The notes: generated by a model from the letters alone, not told the origin. DNA of 25,207 nucleotides from Candidatus Doudnabacteria bacterium (GCA_023245915.1 JAHFJK010000003.1:1-25207); one strand, 5' to 3'. Shown: positions 1 to 7,857, counted from the stretch's first letter. Numbers and translations are program-made.

Positions 1-2
1 TG

Positions 3-143
3 GAAGACTGGGGGGTATTGAAGTCGCCGGTTAAAACATTAGTGCCAATTTTTACTACAATTCTCATAAATTTTGGTGCCTATATAGTTTATCTAAAAAA
101 TTCTGAATTATCAATCATTAACTTTTTGCTCTGTCCTCGGTAG
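3..143 (+). CDS. possible 3' end of a plus-strand membrane protein gene (partial)
   Basis: The plus strand is open from the window edge to a TAG at 141-143, giving 46 residues without a start. The peptide contains a hydrophobic run (TLVPIFTTILINFGAYIVYL) that could be a last membrane helix. The reading overlaps the 3' end of the convergent DUF2914 gene by about 33 bases. I do not recognise the family. A chance open frame of this length is quite possible, so the call rests mainly on the plausible residue composition. Confidence 0.3.
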   Translation, partial: EDWGVLKSPVKTLVPIFTTILINFGAYIVYLKNSELSIINFLLCPR

Positions 144-1223
144 CTCATTGGCAATTTCGACTTTAAATCTTATCCGGCCGATCAGCTGGCCTCGAGTAGT
201 CAGCACATTTACCCGCCACTTACCGGGAGCAATATTGGTTTTGGAAGAAAAAGTCCTAAAACCTCCCACTCTGCCACCCACAATATGCAAATTTACTTTA
301 TTCGCAGTCACCCAATCGCCTTTTTCGTTTTGATGTTGCCATTCATGTATAACAGTGGTATTTAAAAATGATGGAGCAAAAATCGCGCTATAGACTGTAA
401 CTCCTTCACCAGCAAGCTTGTGATATACCGGATATAACGTAAAAAACCTTTTCCAATTTTGCACTTCAGTAATGGCCAAATAGTTACCATCTGCTTGTCT
501 TTTTAAAGAATGATATACGCCTTCAGACTTAAGCGAAAGCGGGATGGGCGGAATTAAATTGGTAAAATATAAAATGTTAACCAGCGCAAAAATTCCACCT
601 ATGGTTGCATATAACCACTTTTTACTTTTTTCAAATTCCGAACGGGCCGCGTAGCTTATAAGCAGCACAAAAAGCGCTGCCACAACCAACGACAACAAAG
701 CCGAAAGAACAAATATCCAAGAGCCAATTCGGTGGAAAACTACGGGAATTAAAAAAATCGCAAAAGAAATTAAGGATAAATAAAATAAAGAAATTTGAAA
801 AACCAATCTGACATAATGCCGCTTCAAAGATTCATTTGCCCAAAAAGCCAAAGCCAAAATGAGCAAAAACGGCCAGCTCGCAGAAATGTCTGAACTTCTA
901 AAATAAAAAACCAGGAAAACCGAAAGTACTCCTCCAAAAGTAAACTGGATAATATTTACCAGCCAAAAATGGGCTTTGGATGGGTTTGTCTCATCGCCTT
1001 CATTTTTTTCCAGAGCATGGACAAAAACCATACAAGTGGCGATGACAACCAGATGCAATACCACCCAAAAATTTTCCCAAAATACATCTACCCGTTTTAA
1101 AAAAACCGCGTCAAAAACGAACCCGCCAATTAAGGATAAAGACGAAATCGGCCGTTCGTATTTACCATACCAGTTACGAATTTTAGAAATTCGGGATGGG
1201 TTTTTTATTGTCTCTTCGTCCAT
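111..1223 (-). CDS. multi-pass membrane protein with C-terminal DUF2914 domain
   Basis: This is a 370-residue protein of unknown function. Residues about 25-225 form roughly six to eight hydrophobic helices. The last 110 residues or so are a soluble domain that matches the DUF2914 pattern as I know it: a W-Q-H segment (HEWQHQNEKGDW), then GGRVGGFRTFSSK, then PGKWRVNV and a final F-K-V strand. The N-terminal part may correspond to the DUF5924 region that often precedes DUF2914, but I am less sure of that. The start is the ATG at 1221-1223, with no clear Shine-Dalgarno. It lies downstream of ligA on the same strand, about 93 bases away, with a palindromic repeat between, so co-transcription is possible. 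The location is inferred to be the cell membrane; no substrate or partner can be proposed. Confidence 0.7.
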   Translation of the reverse strand: MDEETIKNPSRISKIRNWYGKYERPISSLSLIGGFVFDAVFLKRVDVFWENFWVVLHLVVIATCMVFVHALEKNEGDETNPSKAHFWLVNIIQFTFGGVLSVFLVFYFRSSDISASWPFLLILALAFWANESLKRHYVRLVFQISLFYLSLISFAIFLIPVVFHRIGSWIFVLSALLSLVVAALFVLLISYAARSEFEKSKKWLYATIGGIFALVNILYFTNLIPPIPLSLKSEGVYHSLKRQADGNYLAITEVQNWKRFFTLYPVYHKLAGEGVTVYSAIFAPSFLNTTVIHEWQHQNEKGDWVTANKVNLHIVGGRVGGFRTFSSKTNIAPGKWRVNVLTTRGQLIGRIRFKVEIANELPRTEQKVND

Positions 1224-1282
1224 TTATTTACATCAGCTTTAAAAACTCTTTTTCATTCAAAATTTTTACACCAATTTTTCAT

Positions 1283-1313
1283 CCCGGTAGTAGAAGCTTC
1301 GCTTCACTACGGG
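1283..1313. repeat. intergenic palindrome between ligA and the DUF2914 gene
   Basis: The sequence forms a GC-rich hairpin with arms CCCGGTAGT and ACTACGGG plus inner arms AAGC/GCTT. It starts three bases past the ligA stop codon, in the direction of ligA transcription. There is no U-run after the stem on either strand, so it is more likely a dispersed palindrome, possibly protecting the ligA mRNA 3' end, than an intrinsic terminator. Confidence 0.5.
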
Positions 1314-1316
1314 ACT

Positions 1317-3428
1317 TCATTCAATCAATTTTAAAAATTCAGCTTCGCTTAGAATTTTTATTTCTAAGGAATTCGCTTTTCCAGCTTTTGATCCTGGCTC
1401 CGATCCAACAACAACATAGTCGGTATTTTTTGAAACCGATGAAACCCAGTCTCCACCGGCTTTACGCACAGCTTCTTTTGCCTCATCGCGCGATAAAGAT
1501 TCTAGTATTCCTGTAACCACAACTTTTTTGCCAAGCAAAGGTCCACTTTTCACTTTCAACTTTTCACTTTCAACTTTTACGCCGCTTTTCAGCAGCTTCT
1601 CTATAAATTTCAGACTGTGCTCATCTTGGAAATACTCGTAAACACTTTTGGCCACTGCTCCTCCGATGTTAGGAATGGAATCAATTTCTTCAAAGCTCGC
1701 GCTTGTTAATTTCTCGATGGTACCAAAATGCTCGGCGAGATCAATCGCAGTTTCTTCCCCCACATGCAAAATGCCCAGGCTGTAAATAAATTTTGCCAGC
1801 GATATTTTGCGATGTTGGTCAATGGAAGCGATGATGTTGTCGGCTGATTTTTCCCCAAAACGTTCCAGGGGTTCTATATCTTCTTTCTTCAAAGTAAAAA
1901 TATCAGCCGCATCACTAATTAAACCTTCGTCTTTAAAACGGGAGATAATTTTTGGGCCAATGGTATAAATTTCAAAGGCGTTAACAAAATGTCCAATACC
2001 TCGCAAATTTTTAGCCGGGCAATGGCGATTGGTGCAGACCAGAGCAACACCTCCCCCTTCGCCAAGGCTACGGGGGACTGCGGCTCTGCTGTCTGTGATT
2101 GAACGTTGATCGGTTTTTGATGTTTTTTGAGTAGTTATCATCGCCTTTTTTACGTCGCCTTGACAAACCGGACACTTTTTGGGCATATAAAATTCTTTTT
2201 CTTTTCCCGAGCGCATCTTAGGCAGGACTTCTACAATTTGCGGAATCACATCGCCCGCTCTTTGAATAACTACCGTGTCTCCAATTTTTACACCAAGCCG
2301 ATGAATTTCATCTATATTATGCAAGCTGGCACGCGCTACCGTAACTCCCCCCACTTCCACCGGCTGCATTATAGCCACGGGCGTTAAATTTCCTTGCCGG
2401 CCAACCTGGACAATAATATTTTCAATGATCGTTGTCGCTTTCTTTGCCGCGAACTTAAATGCGATGCTGCCCCGAGGCGCTTTCCCCACCACGCCCAAAC
2501 GGTTAAAAGTCTGCCTTTCGTTGACTTGAACCACAATGCCGTCTATCTCAAAATCAAATTTGTCTCTGGATTTTGCCACCCAATTTTTAAATTTGAAAAC
2601 TTCCTGCAAAGTCAGGCAGTCGCGAGTCTGCTGCACCGGGAAACCCAAGGCCAATAAAATTTGATGTTCCTCGCTGTGAGTTGTTTGGCCCAAATCGGTC
2701 ACCAGCGAATAAGCCTGCCAAAAAAGTTTCCTTGAAGCCGTAACATTCGGGTCAAGTTGCCTGACAGCCCCTGCAGCTGTATTACGGGGATTGGCGTATT
2801 TACCGTGCTCCAGTTTGTTCAACTTGGCAAAATCTTTCTTTTTCATTAAAACTTCCCCCCGCGCCTCTATTTTTTTGGTTTTTTTAAGACTGCTGATTAC
2901 CCGCTGTTTTAATTCTTCAGATAGTTTGCCTCTTTTTAGCTCCAAATCCAGGCGCAAAGGAATGGCTTGAACCGTTCTTAGGTTCTGGGTTACATTTTCC
3001 CCCACAAATCCATCCCCTCGAGTGGCGCCCAAAACGAAAATACCATCTTCATAAACCAGGCTAGTTGCCAAACCGTCGAATTTTAACTCGCAAGCATACG
3101 TCCACTTGCTGTTTGCTTCCAATTTTTTAATCCGTGTCTGCCAATCCTGCATTTCTTCTTCTGAAAAGGCATCGTTCAAAGACAACATGCGGCTGTCATG
3201 CTTAACTTTAACAAACTTATCCAAGGCTTTGCCTCCAATCCTTTGGCTTGGAGAGTCGGCCGACATAAGCTCGGGGAACCGGGTCTCCAATGCTTTCAAC
3301 TCTCTGTTCAAAGAATCATAAACCTCGTCCGTGACTTTAGGATCGTCCAAAACATGGTAACGATAGCGTAAATCCTCGATTTGCTCGCGCAATTTTACTA
3401 TTCTATTTTTAGCTTCTGCTACTTGCAT
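1317..3428 (-). CDS. ligA: NAD+-dependent DNA ligase LigA
   Basis: LigA seals nicks in duplex DNA during replication and repair, using NAD+ to adenylate an active-site lysine. The adenylation motif KFDG is at residues 116-119, so Lys116 is the predicted nucleophile. The order is Ia domain (1-70), adenylation domain, OB fold (QVGRQGNLTPVA), zinc finger, helix-hairpin-helix repeats (RFGEKSADNI, ILHVGEETA, IPNIGGAVA), and a C-terminal BRCT domain (about 628-703). The length of 703 residues is slightly above the usual 670. The excess sits in the zinc finger: Cys419-X2-Cys422 is separated from Cys465-X4-Cys470 by 42 residues, against about 14 in E. coli LigA. The extra segment is encoded by a palindromic DNA element. 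All four cysteines are kept. The start ATG at 3426-3428 has AAGG a few bases upstream, and a TATAAT on the minus strand lies at 3438-3443. Confidence 0.97.
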   Translation of the reverse strand: MQVAEAKNRIVKLREQIEDLRYRYHVLDDPKVTDEVYDSLNRELKALETRFPELMSADSPSQRIGGKALDKFVKVKHDSRMLSLNDAFSEEEMQDWQTRIKKLEANSKWTYACELKFDGLATSLVYEDGIFVLGATRGDGFVGENVTQNLRTVQAIPLRLDLELKRGKLSEELKQRVISSLKKTKKIEARGEVLMKKKDFAKLNKLEHGKYANPRNTAAGAVRQLDPNVTASRKLFWQAYSLVTDLGQTTHSEEHQILLALGFPVQQTRDCLTLQEVFKFKNWVAKSRDKFDFEIDGIVVQVNERQTFNRLGVVGKAPRGSIAFKFAAKKATTIIENIIVQVGRQGNLTPVAIMQPVEVGGVTVARASLHNIDEIHRLGVKIGDTVVIQRAGDVIPQIVEVLPKMRSGKEKEFYMPKKCPVCQGDVKKAMITTQKTSKTDQRSITDSRAAVPRSLGEGGGVALVCTNRHCPAKNLRGIGHFVNAFEIYTIGPKIISRFKDEGLISDAADIFTLKKEDIEPLERFGEKSADNIIASIDQHRKISLAKFIYSLGILHVGEETAIDLAEHFGTIEKLTSASFEEIDSIPNIGGAVAKSVYEYFQDEHSLKFIEKLLKSGVKVESEKLKVKSGPLLGKKVVVTGILESLSRDEAKEAVRKAGGDWVSSVSKNTDYVVVGSEPGSKAGKANSLEIKILSEAEFLKLIE
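2040..2088. repeat. palindromic element inserted in frame in the LigA zinc finger
   Basis: The outer arms CAGAGC (2040-2045) and GCTCTG (2083-2088) and inner arms TCCCCC (2052-2057) and GGGGGA (2072-2077) are complementary. The segment falls between the two cysteine pairs of the LigA zinc finger and encodes the low-complexity stretch AAVPRSLGEGGG. Its composition resembles intergenic palindromes elsewhere in the window. It reads as a small palindromic element that entered the gene without breaking the frame, as Rickettsia palindromic elements do. That origin is inference. Confidence 0.6.
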
Positions 3429-3484
3429 ATTGCCTTAATTATACAGTTTTTAGTCTCTTTTTTCCACGGGGACGTCTAAAAAAC

Positions 3485-3590
3485 TCCCAAAAATCGCAAT
3501 AAGCCGATCTCGTAATTTTTGGGCAAAACGGCAACGTCCTAAACGAAGTGAGCATCCGGCGTAAGCCGGATGCGAACGTAGTGAGGACGG
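3485..3590. repeat. structured intergenic region between divergent ligA and LysM genes
   Basis: Two structures are visible. First, CCCAAAAAT (3485-3493) pairs perfectly with ATTTTTGGG (3514-3522). Read on the minus strand this stem is followed by AGTTTTTT, so it could act as a terminator or attenuator ahead of ligA. Second, GCATCCGGC-GTAA-GCCGGATGC (3552-3573) is a perfect 9-bp hairpin. It is nested between near-identical AACGAAGTGAG and AACGTAGTGAG and, outside these, CGTCCT and AGGACG. The second structure looks like a dispersed palindromic repeat. The rest of this 252-base gap must hold the promoters of both flanking genes, but I could not fix a strong one. Confidence 0.55.
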
Positions 3591-3680
3591 TTGACGCGTT
3601 ATCCACATCTTGCGTTAACTTACGGGAGTGTTAAACTTCAATTAGAATAAAAAAATAAATAGTCTCCATTATTTGATTTG

Positions 3681-4067
3681 ATGTTATTCAGAAAAACAAA
3701 ATTTGAACTTTCACCAAGGCTCAAACTGGGAGTCGGAAGAGGCTATTCCCAAAATCAAATACTTAAAATTTCTGCTGTAATTTGCCTAGTCTTAGCCGTA
3801 GGTTTGACTTTCAACGCAATAAGGTTGATGATTAAAGGCAAAAATCAGGCAGCAAACCAGGAGCAGGTGCTGGGAACCACTGATGTTAAAAACTCTGGCG
3901 GTCAAGATTCTCTGCAATTTATAAACTATACGGTGGCAAAAGGCGACACCTTATTTAACATCAGCCAAAAATTTAATATTAGCTGGAACACCTTAGCTAC
4001 CTTAAACAATTTAAAAAGCCCCTTTTACCTTAAACCTGGCCAAGTATTAAAAGTGCCCAAACAATAA
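3681..4067 (+). CDS. LysM-domain protein with one N-terminal membrane segment
   Basis: This 128-residue protein is predicted to be held in the membrane by a helix at about residues 28-50 (ILKISAVICLVLAVGLTF), with the C-terminus outside. Residues 83-126 are one LysM domain, recognised from YTVAKGDTLFNISQKFNI followed by LATLNNLKSPFYLKPGQVLKVP. LysM domains bind N-acetylglucosamine-containing glycans such as peptidoglycan, so a cell-wall role is expected. A basic segment precedes the helix. I chose the ATG at 3681; a TTG at 3678 directly before it is an alternative, and neither has a good Shine-Dalgarno. The gene stands alone between divergent ligA and convergent clpP and ends at a strong terminator. 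There is no attached hydrolase domain, so it is probably an adaptor or anchor. Confidence 0.85.
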   Translation: MLFRKTKFELSPRLKLGVGRGYSQNQILKISAVICLVLAVGLTFNAIRLMIKGKNQAANQEQVLGTTDVKNSGGQDSLQFINYTVAKGDTLFNISQKFNISWNTLATLNNLKSPFYLKPGQVLKVPKQ

Positions 4068-4073
4068 CAATCA

Positions 4074-4106
4074 AAAAAGCCTTCGGGGAAAAACCGAGGG
4101 CTTTTT
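4074..4106 (+). terminator. intrinsic terminator after the LysM gene
   Basis: A stem of AAAAAGCCTTCGG against CCGAGGGCTTTTT, with a GGAAAAA loop, begins a few bases after the LysM stop codon and ends in a U-run. The upstream A-run means it can also work on the minus strand, for clpP, whose stop codon is about 95 bases away. Confidence 0.85.
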
Positions 4107-4201
4107 AAATGTTTTATCATCCGGTACTTGTTCCAAATTTTTATGAGGGCGAATCCTCTTGGTGTGTATTTTTTGTTTGTTTCGACCTTAAAATAATTTT
4201 T

Positions 4202-4777
4202 TTACTGAATTATCCTGTCTATAATACCATACTTTTTCGCCTCATCAGCCACCATAAAATAGTCTCGGTCAGTATCTTTTTCAATTTTAGATATTGGCTG
4301 GCCGGTATGTTTGGCTAAAATGCTGTTGATTTGATTTTTAATGCGCATCATCTCCCGCGCCTGGATTTCCACATCTTTTTGCTGGCCTTCCACTCCGCCC
4401 ATAACCTGATGGATTAAAACACGCGCATTGGGCAAGCTCAAACGCTTGCCTTTGGCGCCGCACGCAAGCAGTACCGCGGCGGCCGATGCAGCTTGACCCA
4501 CGCAGATTGTAGAAACATCTGCTTTAACGTGCTGCATTGTATCATACAGGGCCATGGCAGAGGTTACGCTTCCCCCCGGAGAATTGATGTAAAGTTTTAT
4601 ATCTTCTTTGTTGTTTTCTGCATCGAGGAATAACAATTGCGCAATAAGCGTATTGGCAACTGCGTCGTCAATAGGCTCGCCCAAAAAAATAATCCGCTCT
4701 TTTAACAGCCGGCTGTATATATCATACGCCCGCTCGCCATCATGGCTTTTTTGAATTACGATTGGAACTAGTGGCAT
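4202..4777 (-). CDS. clpP: ATP-dependent Clp protease proteolytic subunit ClpP
   Basis: ClpP forms the barrel-shaped peptidase core that degrades proteins fed by Clp ATPases in the cytoplasm. The catalytic triad is visible: Ser98 in GQAASAAAV, His123 in RVLIHQVMGG, and Asp172 in DTDRDYFM. The oxyanion region SPGGSV is at residues 66-71, and the C-terminal DEAKKYGIIDRII is typical. The length of 191 residues is normal for the processed family, with no obvious propeptide. The usual S-M-G-A around the nucleophile is replaced by S-A-A-A, a mild variation. The gene stands alone: the next gene upstream on the strand (4962-5342) is 184 bases away across a repeat-rich gap. No Clp ATPase gene is in the window. 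Confidence 0.96.
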   Translation of the reverse strand: MPLVPIVIQKSHDGERAYDIYSRLLKERIIFLGEPIDDAVANTLIAQLLFLDAENNKEDIKLYINSPGGSVTSAMALYDTMQHVKADVSTICVGQAASAAAVLLACGAKGKRLSLPNARVLIHQVMGGVEGQQKDVEIQAREMMRIKNQINSILAKHTGQPISKIEKDTDRDYFMVADEAKKYGIIDRIIQ

Positions 4778-4804
4778 AAGTGTAGATTTTCCGCCAGAGG
4801 CGTA

Positions 4805-4942
4805 TCCGCCTTCGGCGGAAAGATTAAAGATTTATGATGTAGGATGTAGTGCAGGCCATTGGCCTGCCTGTTGTAGCGTGCCGATTTATCGGCGTCTATG
4901 TCATTCCGGAAATTTTGTATTGCTATAAAAATTATCCGGAAT
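4805..4942. repeat. mosaic of small palindromes between clpP and the 126-aa gene
   Basis: Four hairpins lie in a row: TCCGCC-TTC-GGCGGA (4805-4819); CAGGCC-ATT-GGCCTG just after 4850; GCCGAT-TT-ATCGGC within 4872-4893; and ATTCCGGA (4903-4910) with TCCGGAAT (4935-4942), extended by ATTTT/AAAAT. The third belongs to a 22-base unit repeated exactly at 20289-20310. These look like dispersed repeat modules, not regulatory sites of one gene. Confidence 0.6.
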
Positions 4943-4961
4943 CCAGATTGTTAAAATTCAA

Positions 4962-5342
4962 TTAAGCTTCAAGCTTATCTTCCCATTCCTTCATGAAAGG
5001 CTGTAGTTCCCTTAAAATTAGAAATAAATTTTTTAACCTATATACTGTCCTGTCCCAATCTTTCGGCGTTGCACTTTCAACCATTAAATCCTCTAATGCC
5101 ACTGCCGACTGATAAAAAATATTCGTTAAAACATCCTCGGCAATTTTTTCAGGCAACAACTTAAGTCCCCCGCTTCTAAAAAAATCTCCTGCCCTATGCA
5201 GTTCTCTACTAAATACGCCTTTGATCTGTTCAATATTTTCAGGAGAATCTAAAAGACGCTCAAATTGATGGTATGCTTCTGGGCCGCCATCCCAATTAAT
5301 GAGGTTTCTTGACGGGTCGCCTTTGAATTCAGATTCTGGCAT
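4962..5342 (-). CDS. hypothetical protein, 126 aa, downstream of nusA
   Basis: I do not recognise this protein. It is acidic and predicted mostly helical and soluble, with no signal peptide or membrane segment. Features include an N-terminal NWDGGPEAYHQF, a middle EKIAEDVLTNIFYQSAVALE and a C-terminal YRLKNLFLILRELQPFMKEW. The start ATG at 5340-5342 lies 18 bases after the nusA stop codon on the same strand, so the two are probably one transcript. Codon use looks like the neighbours. The aromatic and leucine spacing suggests a small helical bundle, but this gives no function. Confidence 0.75.
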   Translation of the reverse strand: MPESEFKGDPSRNLINWDGGPEAYHQFERLLDSPENIEQIKGVFSRELHRAGDFFRSGGLKLLPEKIAEDVLTNIFYQSAVALEDLMVESATPKDWDRTVYRLKNLFLILRELQPFMKEWEDKLEA

Positions 5343-5360
5343 ATAATTTTAGACAAGGTT

Positions 5361-6560
5361 TTATGTATTTTCTTTCACTTCCTCCGCCGGCGCTTCCTCT
5401 TTTGCAACTTCCAACGATGCATCAGCCGCTGTTTCTTGAACGGCTTCCGATGTTTCCCCTGCCTCATGTTTCATGCTTTCTGTTTCATCTGCTGCAGTCT
5501 CATCTCCCCCTATCTTCTCCCCGTTAATATCTATTTTCCAGCCGGTTAGTCTCGCAGCTAAACGGACATTTTGTCCGGCTTTACCAATGGCTAAAGACAG
5601 CTGATCTTCCAGCACACCAACTTTAGCTTCTTTGTTGGCTTCGTCAAGCTGAACGTTAATAATTTTAGCCGGCGACAAAGCATTGGCAATAAATTTTACC
5701 GGGTCATCGCTAAATTCTATAATGTCAATTTTTTCACCACTTAATTCTGCCATCACGGTTTGCACGCGGCTGCCTTTTTGCCCGACGCAGCTACCGATGG
5801 GGTCAATGCCATCTTGCGTAGAAATTACGGCTATTTTGGAGCGGGAACCGGCTTCCCTTGCCACAGCTTTAATTTCCACGCTGCCATTGTAAATTTCCGG
5901 CACTTCCAATTCAAAAAGTTTGCGCACCATGTCAGGATGTGAGCGTGATAAAGTAATTTTTGGCCCCTTGGCCGCGGGCTCAACGTGTAAAATTAAAACT
6001 TTTACGCGCTGTCCAATGACGTACTTTTCGCCGCGGATTTGTTCGGAAGGAAACAGCACGCCGGCAGCCTTGCCCAAGTCCACCAACACCGTGTCGCCTT
6101 CTACTCTTTGAATAATACCATTTTGCAAAGTTCGCTCCTTAGCCTTAAAATCTGAAAACTGCACATTCCTTTCCGCTTCCCGCAATTTTTGGATAATGAC
6201 CTGCTTGGCGGTTTGCGCTGCAATTCTGCCGTAAGAAGTTCCTGTTTTTGGCGTAATCTCTGTGCGAATTTCGTCACCTGCTTTAGCCCCTTTTTTCAGC
6301 TTTTTTGCCGCATCTAGAGTAATAAATTTTTGAGGATCTTCCCCGACTTCAGTTTCGCTCTCTGCAACAGTTTTGACATCGAAAACTTTTGTGCCCATGG
6401 TTTCCGGATTAAATTCCACCACAATATTTTGGTTCTTTTCCCCGTAATCTTTGCGAAAAGCCGCGGCCAAAGAGGCCTCTATCATGCCAATTAAGTCTTC
6501 TCTGCTTATGCCTTTTTCTTCGGCAATCTGTTCCAATGCCTGTTCTAATTGATCATTCAT
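5361..6560 (-). CDS. nusA: transcription termination/antitermination factor NusA
   Basis: NusA binds RNA polymerase and nascent RNA and modulates pausing, termination and antitermination. The N-terminal polymerase-binding domain covers about residues 1-130. The S1 domain follows at about 140-205 (GIIQRVEGDTVLVDLGKAAG). Two KH domains follow, recognised from DPIGSCVGQKGSRVQTVMAE and LSLAIGKAGQNVRLAARLTG. The last 50 residues are an acidic, Ala/Glu-rich tail, without the E. coli-type C-terminal repeats. The length of 399 residues fits the shorter bacterial form. The usual partners rimP and infB are not adjacent; instead a 126-residue unknown gene follows after 18 bases. The upstream gap of 170 bases holds a terminator for the yraN operon and an imperfect palindrome, so nusA should have its own promoter, which I could not pin down. 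Confidence 0.96.
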   Translation of the reverse strand: MNDQLEQALEQIAEEKGISREDLIGMIEASLAAAFRKDYGEKNQNIVVEFNPETMGTKVFDVKTVAESETEVGEDPQKFITLDAAKKLKKGAKAGDEIRTEITPKTGTSYGRIAAQTAKQVIIQKLREAERNVQFSDFKAKERTLQNGIIQRVEGDTVLVDLGKAAGVLFPSEQIRGEKYVIGQRVKVLILHVEPAAKGPKITLSRSHPDMVRKLFELEVPEIYNGSVEIKAVAREAGSRSKIAVISTQDGIDPIGSCVGQKGSRVQTVMAELSGEKIDIIEFSDDPVKFIANALSPAKIINVQLDEANKEAKVGVLEDQLSLAIGKAGQNVRLAARLTGWKIDINGEKIGGDETAADETESMKHEAGETSEAVQETAADASLEVAKEEAPAEEVKENT

Positions 6561-6599
6561 AATTTATATACTAATTAACAAATAACTACGTATGAAACG

Positions 6600-6633
6600 G
6601 ATGATTCAAATTCGAATTTATTTGCATCATTCG
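6600..6633. repeat. AT-rich imperfect palindrome upstream of nusA
   Basis: ATGATTCAAAT and ATTTGCATCAT flank a central TTCGAATTT and pair over nine of eleven positions. The surroundings contain more loosely matching ATTCGTAT-type words. Similar words recur at 7858-7945, suggesting a common dispersed element. No function can be read from it. Confidence 0.4.
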
Positions 6634-6666
6634 CATACATTCGTATATTGGTATTTATATTTTTAA

Positions 6667-6691
6667 TAAAAAAGATGAGCGCGCGCTCATC
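6667..6691 (-). terminator. intrinsic terminator after the yraN operon
   Basis: The 18-base perfect palindrome GATGAGCGC-GCGCTCATC at 6674-6691 is followed, reading the minus strand, by six U residues (6668-6673). It lies about 45 bases after the yraN stop codon and before nusA, and should separate the two transcription units. Confidence 0.8.
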
Positions 6692-6733
6692 CAATAAACT
6701 GTGTTACCTGAGTCAATCTGCGTATCTGTGATC

Positions 6734-7153
6734 TTAGTTCCAATCTTCCACCGCATTCGATAGTATTTTAGCAGGCTGGAAGGTTTTGTCAATACCATTA
6801 TATTCCATGACGCAAACATCAATTTGCGGCTGAAGATTAAGGTATTTTTGATTTCGCAAAAAATACATTTTTACGGCCCGCAAAATCTTTTGCTGCTTAT
6901 AAATATTTACCGCTTCCGCGCCTGTGCCAAACTTTAGAACCGATAAATTCCTAGTTTTAACCTCCACAAAAACAATTTTGTTATCTTTGACGGCTATAAA
7001 ATCTATTTCCCCTAATTGCTTTCCTTTTTTGTTATATTCATTTGAGGCTACAATTTTAAAGCCTAACTTCTTATATTCTGCTTGAGCAAACTCTTCTCCA
7101 AGCTGACCTAAGCTTTTAGTTAAAGAGTTGTCTGATTTTAACCAGTTGAGCAT
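6734..7153 (-). CDS. yraN: YraN/UPF0102-family nuclease-like protein
   Basis: The 139-residue protein has the restriction-endonuclease-like core of the YraN family. Residues 19-21 are G-E-E, GEIDFIA is at 48-54, and FVEVKTRN is at 62-69. Asp51, Glu64 and Lys66 would form the D-ExK metal site. Family members are small cytoplasmic proteins linked to DNA processing, but their role is poorly defined. It is the last gene of a minus-strand operon, nine bases after a small membrane protein gene, and a strong terminator follows. In many bacteria yraN sits near rnhB or the topA/dprA region; here it does not. Confidence 0.9.
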   Translation of the reverse strand: MLNWLKSDNSLTKSLGQLGEEFAQAEYKKLGFKIVASNEYNKKGKQLGEIDFIAVKDNKIVFVEVKTRNLSVLKFGTGAEAVNIYKQQKILRAVKMYFLRNQKYLNLQPQIDVCVMEYNGIDKTFQPAKILSNAVEDWN

Positions 7154-7162
7154 AAAACCAAA

Positions 7163-7444
7163 TTAGCCATAATGAGTAGCAGTCAAAAGTACAACAAGCA
7201 AAAAACCATAAAATAAACACCCGCTTAAGAGCCAAAAAATCAAACCATTTACAATCTTCTGCGATTTTGAAAATTGGCGGAATTTTTTAAAAACAAAAAA
7301 TATAAACAATAAAATGTTCAAAGCTATGAGCGCGTACCCTAAGAGTTCTTCAAAATCACGATCTTTAATTATGTGAAATCCCAATAACAAAGCGCTAATA
7401 ATATACAATCCGACGAGGAATAAATAATAATGGATGGTCTTCAT
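7163..7444 (-). CDS. small membrane protein, 93 aa, coupled to upstream gene
   Basis: No family is recognised. The protein has about three hydrophobic segments: IHYYLFLVGLYIISALLLGF near the start, YALIALNILLFIFFVF in the middle, and a C-terminal LIFWLLSGCLFYGFLLVVLL. A short basic loop (KKFRQFSKSQK) separates the last two. I start it at the ATG at 7442-7444, which overlaps the TGA of the preceding gene as ATGA, a classic translational coupling arrangement. A longer reading frame to 7489 would only add residues inside the upstream gene. It may work together with its neighbour as a two-part membrane complex, but this is inference from coupling alone. Confidence 0.7.
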   Translation of the reverse strand: MKTIHYYLFLVGLYIISALLLGFHIIKDRDFEELLGYALIALNILLFIFFVFKKFRQFSKSQKIVNGLIFWLLSGCLFYGFLLVVLLTATHYG

Positions 7445-7845
7445 TCTACTTTTTGTAAATATTTTAGCTTTAACTGCTGCTTTTCCCAATTTTTCTTTTC
7501 AGTGCCATAGTGCCTGAAAAATGAAACTAAAATTGCTGCAAACCAAATTATCCCAATCAGTACCACCACCAACGCGACAAAATGCGTGCCAAAAAACCTA
7601 ATATTTTCAAAGCGCCACAAATACCACAGCAACTCACCTAAACCAATGGTCAAAAATAAATTAAAAAACTTTTGTCTATATTTTTTATCAACCGGAGTAG
7701 GCGCAAGTTTCCCGGCAATCTTCATGACTATTGAAAGTAAGACCAAAATCGCGCCCGCAAACAAAAAAAGCTTTTCTGCGGGAGAAATGTACGCGCTGTT
7801 AATTTGGAACAAAGATTGGTAAGTTAAATAGTTTTTTAAATTCAT
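7441..7845 (-). CDS. small membrane protein, 134 aa
   Basis: No family is recognised. Two or three hydrophobic helices are visible: KLFLFAGAILVLLSIVMKIAG, then a short LFLTIGLGELLWYLW stretch, then FVALVVVLIGIIWFAAILV. The C-terminal tail is basic and soluble (RHYGTEKKNWEKQQLKLKYL). The frame is open upstream to 7899, but the first 18 residues would be encoded by an ATTCG-type repeat, so I prefer the ATG at 7843-7845. There is no clear Shine-Dalgarno. It is first in an operon with the ATGA-coupled 93-residue membrane protein and yraN. Confidence 0.7.
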   Translation of the reverse strand: MNLKNYLTYQSLFQINSAYISPAEKLFLFAGAILVLLSIVMKIAGKLAPTPVDKKYRQKFFNLFLTIGLGELLWYLWRFENIRFFGTHFVALVVVLIGIIWFAAILVSFFRHYGTEKKNWEKQQLKLKYLQKVE

Positions 7846-7857
7846 GGAGATGTAATG

